Part shown: in pieces, positions 8,401 to 17,613 of the stretch
Layout of the letters: each line of letters opens with the position of its first letter
How positions within the stretch are numbered: the first letter of the stretch is position 1
Source of the DNA: Edaphobacter flagellatus
Lineage (GTDB): Bacteria > Acidobacteriota > Terriglobia > Terriglobales > Acidobacteriaceae
NCBI RefSeq assembly: GCF_025264665.1
Contig: NZ_CP073697.1
Span: forward strand, 124,001 to 188,000
DNA: 64,000 bases
Direction: 5' to 3'
The notes under the pieces: model-generated
Seen by the model: the letters and a program-made list of their open reading frames with translations, nothing else
What the model was told of the DNA's origin: nothing
The model's database searches: none
Position numbers and translations under genes: made by a program

Positions 8401-9336
8401 TTCATCGCGCAGCGCGCCGTAACGTTCGGCCTTGGCAGCCTGACGCTTTAGCGTCGCCATCTGCCGCGTTACTTCCTCGAAGATGTCGTTTACGCGGGAG
8501 AGGTTCTGCTTGGCAGACTCAAGGCGCAGTTCAGCGAGACGTTTCTTTGTTTTGAAGCGCGTGATGCCGGCAGCCTCTTCGATGATGCTGCGACGATCGA
8601 GCGGCTTCGAGCTGAGCAGCTGACCGATGCGCTCCTGGCCGATGATGGCGTACGATTCGCCGCCGAGGCCGGTGCCCATGAAGATGTCCTGAATATCACG
8701 CAGACGGCAGATCTTGCCGTTCAACAGGTACTCTGATTCGCCCGAGCGAAAGAGGCGGCGTGTAATCGTCAACTCACCTGCACGCACCGGAGCACGGTTG
8801 AACTTGCGCCTCCGAATCTTGAGAACGACATTGTTTGGATTTGCCGCGTCAACATCGGCCGCTTCAGCCGCGATGCCTTCGACAGCTTCTCCTTCGATTA
8901 TCGTGCCGGGCTGAGCCTCGGCGACGGCATCGTCTGTCTCCTGGGCATGCTGGCGACGCAGCTCAGCCTCATCCCAGTCGCGAATCGTTGCGTGCTGTTC
9001 TGCGGGGTGCTCATCGGCAATGACGACGTCAGGGCCATCAGGGGAGAGCGTCGCGCCGTCGTAGACTTCAGGGTCAACAAGTGTGAGCGAAACCTCGGCC
9101 ATGCCTGTGGGCTTGCGATCGCGTGTACCGGCAAAGATGACATCTTCCATTTTGATGCCGCGCAGGCTCTTGGCTGACTGCTCGCCGAGCACCCATGTGA
9201 TGGCGTCGGAGATGTTGGACTTGCCACAGCCGTTGGGGCCGACGATAGCGGCGATGCCCTCGCCGGAGAGCTGAACCTCCGTGCGATCACAGAAAGACTT
9301 GAAGCCGAGGATCTGGACTTTTTTAAGTTTGAGCAA
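5443..9336 (-). CDS. smc: Chromosome segregation protein SMC
   Basis: The 1297-residue SMC ATPase forms the core of condensin. Starting at TTG gives MLKLKKVQILGFKSF, the usual family N-terminus, with AGAGAGG upstream; the frame extends 37 codons further but that part looks non-homologous. Walker A is GPNGCGKSN (about 33-41). Two long coiled coils flank a hinge containing VGTLADFLEVDGKYE. The C-terminal head carries signature LSGGEKALTALSLL and Walker B CILDEVDAPLDE. Between VSLTLVDPE and ITRRLFRSGESEYL there is an acidic, low-complexity insertion of roughly 90 residues that short bacterial SMCs lack. scpA and scpB are not in this window. Confidence 0.97.
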   Translation of the reverse strand: MLKLKKVQILGFKSFCDRTEVQLSGEGIAAIVGPNGCGKSNISDAITWVLGEQSAKSLRGIKMEDVIFAGTRDRKPTGMAEVSLTLVDPEVYDGATLSPDGPDVVIADEHPAEQHATIRDWDEAELRRQHAQETDDAVAEAQPGTIIEGEAVEGIAAEAADVDAANPNNVVLKIRRRKFNRAPVRAGELTITRRLFRSGESEYLLNGKICRLRDIQDIFMGTGLGGESYAIIGQERIGQLLSSKPLDRRSIIEEAAGITRFKTKKRLAELRLESAKQNLSRVNDIFEEVTRQMATLKRQAAKAERYGALRDELRTRLRVVLASRMAQLDTEQAAASEKIAALATQIDAQAATLEQMDAEHTEGINRGYALDQQIREAGARANQSAVELERITARTASNTDRIAELTERLTTGASDLEQAREQLTSLAGELEQHRSFLENATNEATGSRQSVQQQQQQAQEAVRALQAAEQQAEQNRRQTLQLVQRASQARNEIAQAEASLAGLEQEAQRLTNESETARQELDALGLQRGQVKISFESVTERLKRLEAEIAERRLQVESKRKEENESKRRGDQLRGELATLSGRRNSLEGLIRDHSYSTETVRNIFKSSKAAESGTMAPVGTLADFLEVDGKYESVVDEFLRDELNYIVVKSWDAANAGMHLLQTDVAGRATFLVHPNDAQANFSFAEGMASEAAANTQSIEGVTPLRECVRVLDGFGKSLEVILPKLREGYIAPDSYTARSLALSNPHAFFLSPAGETFHNVTVTGGRPRAQGPLALKRELTEVQQKLDQAEQELAKTELTTADLGRQIADLNAAIESQTQERREAEREAANSGAALRQMESETARIERRLQEWSLSTERNRDARNQKTDLIARKRQDAETLDAERNALEGSLAELQSRLDELRSRREQLQQSAAEASASLAGLEERRRNAQANFDQTSRVYQGQNQRIQQLEQQLAASGAEKLRREEETSALAAQHSELTETRAAAVAEGARLTAEAGELRAALATLDQQLRTLRHETEALREQRAELTARAAKLASDIEHIEATCLNDLAVEAATLRSDETIARIEGEALHTEEEESRTLKQKLESMGPVNMMALEEYNETAQRHTFLETQRKDLLDSIENTQASIKEIDEVSKQKFDEAFAIINENFSVTFTKLFGGGQAHMKLTDAENSAESGIDIIASPPGKKLQNVLLLSGGEKALTALSLLVGIFQFQPAPFCILDEVDAPLDETNVGRFAKLIHDMSATTQFVVITHSKRTMAQADIIYGVTMQEPGVSKIVSVNLNRRDDSATRRAVA

Positions 9337-9865
9337 GGTCAACCTCTCTCGCGCGTACGCCCGCATTCCAGGGAGGAAAGCTTGGGTCTTTAAGACTGAT
9401 CTAACTGTAGCCTTGGCTGGACACAGAATCAACGGCAACAACACCACAGGTTGTGGATAAGGAGGATGTAATACAACAGATGGGTTTTATGTGTAAAAGC
9501 CGTCCCAAATAGGTTGAGGCAAGCTCAGAATAACTCGGTCTGCAAGGAATCATACGGGCTGTATCTCGGAAATCCACTCGTAGGACAATCCGCATCCTAT
9601 TTTCTCTAGGCCGTATGGCCTACGCATCCAAGAAGCCCGATTTCACGTGCTTATTGCAGTTACAAGCTTCATATATAATCCGCAACATCACGCCATGAAA
9701 CGATCCATTCTTTAGCAAAATCCTTCTTGACCTCGGTACCCCGTAGGTGCAAGGGTGGGGGAGGCCGGAAGAATGTGCTCTGTATGATGTGATACATCTA
9801 TCTGACCCCGGGTTCGCCGGTTGGCAGAAGTTGAGAAGAGAGATTAACTGAGGAGTGTGGTGGAA
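9337..9865. other. Intergenic region, no gene seen
   Basis: About 530 bases separate the smc start from the next plus-strand gene. The short ORFs across it have no ribosome sites and no recognisable products. It contains one perfect DnaA-box 9-mer (TGTGGATAA, 9452-9460). It must hold divergent promoters for smc and the repeat protein gene, but I could not fix convincing -35/-10 pairs. Confidence 0.6.
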
Positions 9866-11185
9866 ATGAAGAAGGCAGTCGTTGCGTCTCTCCTGGCGGT
9901 CGCTAGCGCAGCAACATGCGCGCGTGTTGCGGTTGCGCAAACCCAGGTGAACCTGGGAGCAAATGCACAACAAACGGGTGGTGGTATTCAGCTTGCACCT
10001 GCCGAATATAACGACTACACAGCGGCTATCGGGCAGACGACCCCGCAGGCACAGGCTCCCGCACTCGAGCAGTTTCTGCAGAAGTACCCGCAGTCGCAGG
10101 TGAAGACCGATGTGCTGCAGCGGTTGATGGCAGCTTATAGCGCCTTCGATCCGGCCAAGACGCTGGACGCAGCCGATCGCGTGCTGCAGGTGGATCCGAA
10201 CAATATCCGCGCTCTCACCATCGAGACCTTTTTCCGTCTGCAGGGAAGCGATTCGATTACCGATCCCGCCGCTAAGCAGGCCGCTCTGGATAAGGCTGCC
10301 AGCTATGCGCAGCAGGGCCTGTCGGCGACGAAGCCAAAGGACATGAGCGATGCAGACTTCGCCACTGCGAAGGGCGCTGCAACGCCGATCTTTCATCGTG
10401 CGATTGCTACAGATGCACTGGCCAAGAAGGATGCCGCCACTGCGATCACGAACCTGAAGGCCAATCTGGACGGAGCGAAGCCCGAGGAGACCAAGACACC
10501 GGGACCGCTCCTGCAGGACACCTACACGCTAGGTCAGGCTTACTATGCATCGACGCCTCCCGATTTCCTGAGCTGCGCCTGGTACGCAACACGTGCTGCC
10601 TCCTTTGCTCCGGAGCCTTATAAGACTCAGATGATGCCGCTGGCCAAGTTCTGCTATAAGCGGTATCACGGCGCCGATGACGGCTTCGATGCTTTGGTGA
10701 CGCAGGCGCAGGCGAATCTGAATCCTCCGGCAAACCTGAGCGATACGATCAAGCCTGCTCCGAAACCGGCTGATGTTGCTCATCAGGTTGTAACTTCGAC
10801 CGCTGACCTCAGCACGCTGGCGATCTCGGACAAGGAGTTCATCCTGCAGAACGGTTCGACCGAGGATGCCGCGAAGGTCTGGGACACCATCAAGGGCAAA
10901 ACGGTGCAGATTCCGGATGCTACGGTCGTCTCCGTTTCGGATACGGCGCTGCAGGTATCGGTTTCCGATGATGCCGTGCAGGGCAAGACGGCTGATTTCA
11001 CTTTCAACCTGACGGCTCCGCTGAAGACGGCTCCGACGGTTGGCTCAAAGGTGACGGTAACCGGAACATACTCCTCATTCACTCCGAACCCGATCATGAT
11101 CACGATGAGCGATGGTGCAGTGGTTGAGCCCAAGAAGACTCCGGCGAAGCCTGCTCCGGGTCATCGCCCTGTCCGCAAGAAGTAA
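9866..11185 (+). CDS. Secreted TPR-like protein of unknown function
   Basis: A 439-residue product from the ATG (MKKAVVASLL), with AGGAG ten bases upstream; two GTG codons just before it are alternatives. A signal peptide is clear, with cleavage expected near AVAQ. Residues about 45-280 are helical and alanine-rich with TPR-like spacing (FLQKYPQSQVKTDVLQRLM, LQVDPNNIRALTIETF). A beta-rich C-terminal domain follows (VWDTIKGKTVQIPDATVV, VGSKVTVTGTYSSF), ending in a Pro/Lys/Arg-rich tail. It is monocistronic, closed by a strong terminator. Probably periplasmic; function unknown. Confidence 0.8.
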   Translation: MKKAVVASLLAVASAATCARVAVAQTQVNLGANAQQTGGGIQLAPAEYNDYTAAIGQTTPQAQAPALEQFLQKYPQSQVKTDVLQRLMAAYSAFDPAKTLDAADRVLQVDPNNIRALTIETFFRLQGSDSITDPAAKQAALDKAASYAQQGLSATKPKDMSDADFATAKGAATPIFHRAIATDALAKKDAATAITNLKANLDGAKPEETKTPGPLLQDTYTLGQAYYASTPPDFLSCAWYATRAASFAPEPYKTQMMPLAKFCYKRYHGADDGFDALVTQAQANLNPPANLSDTIKPAPKPADVAHQVVTSTADLSTLAISDKEFILQNGSTEDAAKVWDTIKGKTVQIPDATVVSVSDTALQVSVSDDAVQGKTADFTFNLTAPLKTAPTVGSKVTVTGTYSSFTPNPIMITMSDGAVVEPKKTPAKPAPGHRPVRKK

Positions 11186-11206
11186 AACGGACGATTCACT
11201 TCAACG

Positions 11207-11236
11207 AGAGGCAGCCTTCGGGCTGCCTCTTTCCTT
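11207..11236 (+). terminator. Rho-independent terminator
   Basis: The perfect 10-bp stem AGAGGCAGCC/GGCTGCCTCT closes a TTCG tetraloop and is followed by TTCCTTT. It lies about 20 bp after the stop of the secreted TPR-like protein gene. Confidence 0.88.
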
Positions 11237-11483
11237 TGCCCACCCACCAGGTACAGATTTGTGCAAAGTATTCGAACGAGGGGCTTATGGGCGCGGTTGC
11301 TTTTGGTTAACTTCGACGGGGAGGAGAAGCGTTTATTTCGCCTCTTTAATCGTAGCAAAACCAAAGCATGAAATCGGCAAATGGATGTTGATGAAAACAC
11401 ATGCGTTATACCTATCTGCCACTTGACGGAAAATCTGTGGATAAAGAGGAGAGGCTTTATCGCTGATCTTCCTCTTACTGCCC

Positions 11484-12278
11484 TTATTCGCCGAGGATGA
11501 GGTGCTGGACCGAGTAGGCGCGTCCCGTGGTACCGTCGCAGCCGATGAGAGCGGCGCACATCTTCGGATTCCCTTTGGCGGCCTCGAACTTGCCCGGCAT
11601 TCCGGTGAGGAAGCGATTGAGGACGAGCTCGGTTTCGACCCCGATGACGGAGTCGTACGGGCCGGACATGCCGACATCGGTGATGAAGGCGGTGCCACCG
11701 GGCAGCAGGCGAGCGTCGGCGGTGGGAATGTGGGTGTGGGTGCCCATGACGGCAGTGACTCGGCCGTCGAGATACCAGCCGAGGGCGACCTTTTCGCTGG
11801 TGGTTTCGGCGTGAATGTCGAGCAGGATGACCTTTGCGGTGATTTTGCTGAGCAGCTCGTCGGCCTTGCGGAAGGGATCGTCACAGGAGGACATGAAGAC
11901 GCGGCCCTGGAGATTGAGGACGGCGTACTGTTGACCGGTGGACAGTTCGCCTTGGTACACACCGAATCCCGGCGTGCCGACGGCGTAGTTGGCAGGACGC
12001 AGGACGCGGCGTCTGCGTTCGTGCGAGTCGGCCGGGACGGTCATGTATTCGAAGATTTCGCGCTTGTCCCAGATGTGATTGCCGGTGGTGATGACATGCG
12101 CGCCCAAGTCGAAGATCTCTTCGGCGATGGAAGGGGTGATGCCGAAGCCTCCGGCGGCATTCTCGCCATTGATGATGAGAAGGTCGACGGCGTTGGTTTC
12201 GATGACGTGGGGGAGATGCTCGCGTACGATGTGGCGGCCGGCGGAGCCAAAGACATCGCCGACGAAAAGAATGTTCAC
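11484..12278 (-). CDS. YmdB-like metallophosphoesterase (TIGR00282 family)
   Basis: The 264-residue protein matches the YmdB family of calcineurin-like phosphodiesterases, which in Bacillus hydrolyse 2',3'-cyclic nucleotides and affect biofilm decisions. Metal-ligand motifs are visible in order: GDVFGSAGR near the N-terminus, NGENAAGG at about 38-45, TTGNHIWD at about 65-72, LDIHAETTSEK in the middle and GTHTHIPTAD near 180. Length is normal for the family. It is convergent with the TPR-like gene and divergent from the Rrf2 gene. The biological role in this organism is inferred only from homology. Confidence 0.92.
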   Translation of the reverse strand: MNILFVGDVFGSAGRHIVREHLPHVIETNAVDLLIINGENAAGGFGITPSIAEEIFDLGAHVITTGNHIWDKREIFEYMTVPADSHERRRRVLRPANYAVGTPGFGVYQGELSTGQQYAVLNLQGRVFMSSCDDPFRKADELLSKITAKVILLDIHAETTSEKVALGWYLDGRVTAVMGTHTHIPTADARLLPGGTAFITDVGMSGPYDSVIGVETELVLNRFLTGMPGKFEAAKGNPKMCAALIGCDGTTGRAYSVQHLILGE

Positions 12279-12397
12279 TGGAAGATTTTACATGGGCAGG
12301 GAAGAAGGATTGCTGAGAGGAACTAGGTGGTTGTCCGGATAGCAAAGTAACGATCTGTGGAAGGCACGGAGTGTGGTTGTTGTGGTAGTTTGCTTGG

Positions 12398-12775
12398 GTG
12401 GCAAACAGTGAACGTTTTCAGTTAGGTGTGCGAGTATTGGCTCTCCTCGCCGAGAAGCCGGATGGAATGATGACCTCAGCCGAGATTGCTGACACGCTGA
12501 ACGAGAGCGCGGTGATGGTGCGCCGGTCGTTTCTGCTGCTGCACAAGGCAGGACTGATTGTGCAGCGCAAAGGGCCGCATGGCGGCGCGAAGCTGAAGGT
12601 TACCCCCAAGCAGATCGGGCTGGGCGACGTGTTTGCGGCAACCTCGGGCGACTGGCTCTCTGTGGAAGACAAGGCAGTGGCCGGGCTGATGAAGAAGGTG
12701 CGCGAGGACGCGGTGGAAGCGATGAACGAGCACTCGCTGGCGGGGGTGGTGAAGCGGTTGAAGAAAGGGAAGTAA
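12398..12775 (+). CDS. Rrf2 family transcriptional regulator
   Basis: A 125-residue winged-helix protein from a GTG start. The N-terminal HTH reads LGVRVLALLAEKPDGMMTSAEIA, with a recognition helix near ESAVMVRRSFLLLHKAGL and a wing at KGPHGGAKL, the Rrf2/YwnA layout. The cysteine cluster that binds Fe-S in IscR and NsrR is absent, so it is closer to the YwnA-like non-cluster branch. It stands alone, divergent from the phosphodiesterase gene; targets are unknown. Confidence 0.88.
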   Translation: MANSERFQLGVRVLALLAEKPDGMMTSAEIADTLNESAVMVRRSFLLLHKAGLIVQRKGPHGGAKLKVTPKQIGLGDVFAATSGDWLSVEDKAVAGLMKKVREDAVEAMNEHSLAGVVKRLKKGK

Positions 12776-12788
12776 AGAGGCACACCCC

Positions 12789-12875
12789 AGGGGCTGAAGC
12801 CCCTTATCTTCCGAGCTAGAGAGACCCGAGGCTGAAGCCTCGGGCTACCTAAATGCGGGTCGCGCTTTTGCGCGA
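12789..12875. repeat. Cluster of three short palindromes
   Basis: Three perfect dyads lie in a row between convergent genes: AGGGGCT-GA-AGCCCCT (12789-12804), CCCGAGGCT-GA-AGCCTCGGG (12825-12844) and TCGCGC-TTTT-GCGCGA (12860-12875). The first two share the core GGCTGAAGCC. They resemble REP-type intergenic elements and may also serve as transcript ends for both flanking genes. Confidence 0.8.
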
Positions 12876-12917
12876 TGGGCCACCCGTGCGGTGAAGCTGC
12901 ATGAATAGGGCACCCGG

Positions 12918-13190
12918 CTAACGCTCCAGCTCAATCGCTAGATCCTTGAGTGCCTCAACTTGGCTGGCGGCATACCGCGCGTCTTTGCTTCGAATGTCTT
13001 CATCCGTGATGAAATGCATCAAGAGATGAAATGCTCTGTCTAACACAGGGTCTCGTTCGACTGACAGCGATGCAAGTTTTCGACTAATATCAGTCTGCAA
13101 CATCGCATTCTCGAAGCCACCGTTGGGTGTTTCTAAAGCGATGACTTCTCGGATTTTTGCTGCAAGGAACTGATGCGGCGTTCTATACAA
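12918..13190 (-). CDS. Small hypothetical protein coupled to lysS
   Basis: A 90-residue, mostly helical, soluble protein with no family I recognise. The start is TTG with AAGGAG six bases upstream, and it begins 17 bp after the lysS stop on the same strand, which argues for a translated second cistron. Acidic and basic residues are balanced; there is no signal peptide or membrane segment. Function unknown. Confidence 0.6.
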   Translation of the reverse strand: MYRTPHQFLAAKIREVIALETPNGGFENAMLQTDISRKLASLSVERDPVLDRAFHLLMHFITDEDIRSKDARYAASQVEALKDLAIELER

Positions 13191-13207
13191 GCCGTTCTCC
13201 TTGATCG

Positions 13208-15073
<1,866 letters not shown>

Positions 15074-15155
15074 GGTATTTCCTTTAGGAGATTGTCGTTG
15101 TTCAGTATAGCGGCGTTGGTCGAGCGGGCTAAGGGCGTGTTGTAATAAGTGGGCT

Positions 15156-15389
15156 ATGGCAGATGGAGAGAAGAAGAACGCGTTGGGCGAGTTGGTGAAG
15201 GCTGAGTCGATGATTCAGCTGGCGATCGCACTGCCGGCGGGATGCGTAATTGGCTGGCTGATCGGTGCGTGGCTGGACAGGCACTTCCACCAGAACTGGA
15301 TGGGCATTGCGGGGATTGTGTTTGGTGCGATTGGCGGGTTCCTGCAGATTTTTATGACCGCGTCGCGGTATTTGAAGAAGGGCGATTAG
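15156..15389 (+). CDS. AtpZ/AtpI family protein
   Basis: A 77-residue protein with two membrane helices (about 22-42 and 48-68) and the family pattern [19 protein letters not shown] followed by IGGFLQIF. AtpZ/AtpI proteins are small accessory factors encoded at the head of F0F1 operons; AtpI assists c-ring assembly. It opens the four-gene membrane-sector operon, and its stop abuts the next start. Confidence 0.9.
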   Translation: MADGEKKNALGELVKAESMIQLAIALPAGCVIGWLIGAWLDRHFHQNWMGIAGIVFGAIGGFLQIFMTASRYLKKGD

Positions 15390-15800
15390 GTGAGGGCATT
15401 AGAGTCATTTTCGGACGCGGACTTCCGCCAGACGATTCTGCGGGCTCTGCGGTTGCTGGCGGTGGTTTCGGTGGCAGGTGCGGTGCTGCTGTGGTGGAAG
15501 ATGGGCTGGCAGAGCGCTGTGCTGCTGGCGGTGGGGGCCGTCATTTCGGGCTCGGGGCTATGGGAATGGCTGCGGCTGATGACGGCAGTGATGGCCCGTA
15601 TGGACAAGGGTGGCGAGGCGAAGCCCATGGCCATCCTGCTGTTAGGATTCTTTGTTCGTCTGGCTGCCACGGTAGCGCTTCTGTATGTTAGCCTTAAGGT
15701 ACTGAACGGTTCCGTCTATGCGCTGGCAGCCGGGCTTGCCTTGGGGGTGTTTGCCCTTACGGTAGAAGGCCTTAGGCTGGTCAAGGCGTGGACTGTCTAA
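15390..15800 (+). CDS. ATP synthase subunit I-like protein
   Basis: A 136-residue protein with four predicted membrane segments (about 20-38, 42-60, 80-98, 103-122) resembling the AtpI/UncI family. It starts at a GTG immediately after the stop of the AtpZ-like gene, with no gap, which implies translational coupling. Position before subunit a supports a role in F0 assembly or ion supply to it. Similarity is by topology and position more than by strict motifs. Confidence 0.75.
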   Translation: MRALESFSDADFRQTILRALRLLAVVSVAGAVLLWWKMGWQSAVLLAVGAVISGSGLWEWLRLMTAVMARMDKGGEAKPMAILLLGFFVRLAATVALLYVSLKVLNGSVYALAAGLALGVFALTVEGLRLVKAWTV

Positions 15801-15831
15801 GCGACCGGAAGACGTTCAGCCCTGAACTTTT

Positions 15832-16566
15832 ATGCCCGAGCAGCTTTTCTTTACCAAGTTTCTGAACGCCCACTTTGCCGCGCCTGTCGACGCGCTGCTT
15901 CAGGCCGTTCATGTGCATCCGAAGTATCCTGCAGCTCCGATTACGAACTCGTTTGCGATGGAGTTACTGGTCTTCCTGATTCTTCTGGCCTACTTCATCC
16001 TCGTTCGTGCAACGCTGAGCGTGGAGAAGCCGGGTGCCTTCCAGCACATGGCGGAGATGACGAATGAATTCGTCTCCGACCAGGCGGAACAGATCATCGG
16101 CCACGGATCGGAGCGCTTTGTCAGCTACCTGACGGCGCTGTTCCTGTTTATCCTGCTGAGCAATCTGATTGGTCTGGCATCGCCGTGGCTGGAGTCGCCA
16201 ACAGCAGATGTCGTGGTGCCGCTGGGCTTTGCCCTGGTCACCTTCCTGTACTACCACTACCACGGTGTGCGCTCGAACGGTGTTGGCTACATCAAGCAGT
16301 TCCTGGGGCCGGTGTGGTGGCTGTATCCGCTGCTGTTTCCGATTGAGATCATCTCGCACTGCGCTCGTGTGCTGTCGCTGACAGTTCGTCTTTACGCGAA
16401 CATGTTCGCGGGCGACCTGCTGACGCTGGCATTCTTCTCGCTGGTGCCGATTGGCATCCCGCTGGTCTTCCTGGGACTGCACCTTGGCGTGGCGGTGATT
16501 CAGGCTTATGTGTTCCTGCTGCTGGCAGCGATCTATCTGTCATTGGCTGTGGCGCACGATCATTAG
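15832..16566 (+). CDS. atpB: F0F1 ATP synthase subunit a
   Basis: The 244-residue integral membrane subunit forms the proton half-channels next to the c-ring. The essential arginine lies in LSLTVRLYANMFAGDLL, corresponding to the conserved SLGLRLFGNM helix of E. coli. Other family features are FVSYLTALFLFILLSNLIGL and the C-terminal QAYVFLLLAAIYLSLA. It is followed 126 bp later by atpE; b, delta and the F1 subunits are not in this window. Confidence 0.96.
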   Translation: MPEQLFFTKFLNAHFAAPVDALLQAVHVHPKYPAAPITNSFAMELLVFLILLAYFILVRATLSVEKPGAFQHMAEMTNEFVSDQAEQIIGHGSERFVSYLTALFLFILLSNLIGLASPWLESPTADVVVPLGFALVTFLYYHYHGVRSNGVGYIKQFLGPVWWLYPLLFPIEIISHCARVLSLTVRLYANMFAGDLLTLAFFSLVPIGIPLVFLGLHLGVAVIQAYVFLLLAAIYLSLAVAHDH

Positions 16567-16692
16567 TCTCAAGTTTGCGGCGGAGGGACTCCCTCTCCGC
16601 CGTAGCAACAACGCTGCAAGCGTGAGGGTGCCAGCACGGTGAGCATCAACCACCCACTGGCGGCGTATCTCAACGGGAGATGGAGTAACGCA

Positions 16693-17004
16693 ATGAAGAA
16701 GCTTCAGTATCTATTTATGTCGTTGGCCGCGATGCTGCTCGCAACGCCGGCTTTTGCGCAGGGCGCTGGCAACTACTCGCCCGCTTCGCAGTGGGTTCCG
16801 CTGGCCGCTGGCCTGGGCATGGCCCTTGCTGCTGGTCTCTGCGGTCTCGGCCAGGGTAAGGCAACCGCTTCGGCCACCGAGGCTCTCGCTCGCAACCCAG
16901 GCGCTCGCCCCGGAATCTTCATCTTCCTGATTCTCGGTCTCGCCTTCATCGAGTCGCTTGCGCTGTTCACCTTCGTCATCATCTTCCTCAAGGTGCAGGC
17001 GTAA
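16693..17004 (+). CDS. atpE: F0F1 ATP synthase subunit c
   Basis: The c-ring monomer, 103 residues from the ATG preceded by GGAG at good spacing; the frame is open 18 codons further upstream. It carries an N-terminal signal-like sequence ending TPAFAQ, so the mature subunit is about 80 residues. Helix 1 has the glycine-rich GLCGLGQGKA and helix 2 the ion-binding glutamate in LAFIESLALF. The Gln plus Glu-Ser pair overlaps part of the sodium-binding signature of some c-rings, but the same residues occur in proton types, so coupling ion is not settled. Confidence 0.95.
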   Translation: MKKLQYLFMSLAAMLLATPAFAQGAGNYSPASQWVPLAAGLGMALAAGLCGLGQGKATASATEALARNPGARPGIFIFLILGLAFIESLALFTFVIIFLKVQA

Positions 17005-17021
17005 GTTTTTACAAGTTGTAG

Positions 17022-17055
17022 AAAAGGCCCTCGCTTCGGCGAGGGCCTTTTGTTG
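17022..17055 (+). terminator. Rho-independent terminator after atpE
   Basis: The 13-bp perfect stem AAAAGGCCCTCGC/GCGAGGGCCTTTT closes a TTCG loop and ends in a T-rich run. It marks the end of the truncated atp operon. Confidence 0.93.
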
Positions 17056-17104
17056 CTTCATGTTCTGTAAGGAAGGAAGCTAAGTTCGAGCTAGGATATA
17101 AGCA

Positions 17105-17374
17105 ATGAGCTGGCTTATGAGACTTGGGTTGTTTGCTGGCGGACTCGTGTTGGTATTGCTTGGAATGGCTCAGCTCCAGACTGGCCATTGGGTGTTTACC
17201 AATGCGAGTTATCATCAAACTACTTTTGCAGCGAGTGGGATTGGATTGGGATGTTTGATCTGCCTCTTAGCATTTCTGCCTCCCGGCGGATGGGTATATA
17301 GGCGGATTACAACTGGCCGCAAGATCAAGAAAGCCAGTTCAAAGCGCCGTCTTGATGAGCGGCGGCGACCCTAA
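17105..17374 (+). CDS. Small two-TM membrane protein
   Basis: An 89-residue product with two hydrophobic segments (about 5-24 and 43-62) and a strongly basic tail after RRITTGRKIKKASSKRR. No family recognised. A weak AGGA lies about 9 bases before the ATG. It is isolated between the atpE terminator and convergent minus-strand genes. Its topology resembles a normal small inner-membrane protein, but expression is unproven. Confidence 0.5.
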   Translation: MSWLMRLGLFAGGLVLVLLGMAQLQTGHWVFTNASYHQTTFAASGIGLGCLICLLAFLPPGGWVYRRITTGRKIKKASSKRRLDERRRP

Positions 17375-17376
17375 CA

Positions 17377-17604
17377 TTAGGTTGAGGATTTCTTCGGGTT
17401 CAAAAAACGCAGATCCTTCAACTCCGCTTGCTCGCTCAGAATGACACTTTTTAGGAGTGGGGCTGAGACTCCGAAGCGTTGCTTTCGCTTGGCGCAGTAG
17501 GCTTTGAAGTTCTTTATGGCTAGCTTTACTGTTCCTATGGCTACGCCGATCAGGACGATTACCACTTCCACGATGAAGTGGTTTGCTGGTCCATGAATGG
17601 ACAT
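17377..17604 (-). CDS. Possible small membrane protein after nuoN
   Basis: A 75-codon frame beginning 9 bp after the nuoN stop. Residues about 10-28 form one hydrophobic helix (FIVEVVIVLIGVAIGTVKLAI). The C-terminal third (SVILSEQAELKDLRF) is encoded by the same repeat that interrupts lysS, so the tail was probably gained by repeat insertion. No clear ribosome site. It may be a real small gene or a chance frame. Confidence 0.35.
   Translation of the reverse strand: MSIHGPANHFIVEVVIVLIGVAIGTVKLAIKNFKAYCAKRKQRFGVSAPLLKSVILSEQAELKDLRFLNPKKSST
17392..17453 (-). repeat. Mobile-like repeat near nuoN end
   Basis: The plus strand contains TCCTTCAACTCCGC then CGCTCAGAATGACACT, matching the blocks inside lysS at 14352-14417. 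It lies between convergent genes, a typical neutral site. Confidence 0.6.
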
Positions 17605-17613
17605 ACAGAAAGT

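Noticed and set aside
7357..8451. 364-codon plus-strand ORF
   Set aside because: Antisense of the smc coiled coil; Leu/Arg-rich repeats reflect the heptads on the other strand.
9620..10396. 258-codon minus-strand ORF
   Set aside because: Mostly antisense of the secreted TPR-like gene, no ribosome site, no motif.
11112..11426. 104-codon plus-strand ORF
   Set aside because: Overlaps the end of the TPR-like gene out of frame and runs through its terminator.
9420..11450. Chromosomal replication origin
   Set aside because: Only two isolated DnaA-box 9-mers, no dnaA/dnaN genes and no AT-rich unwinding element.
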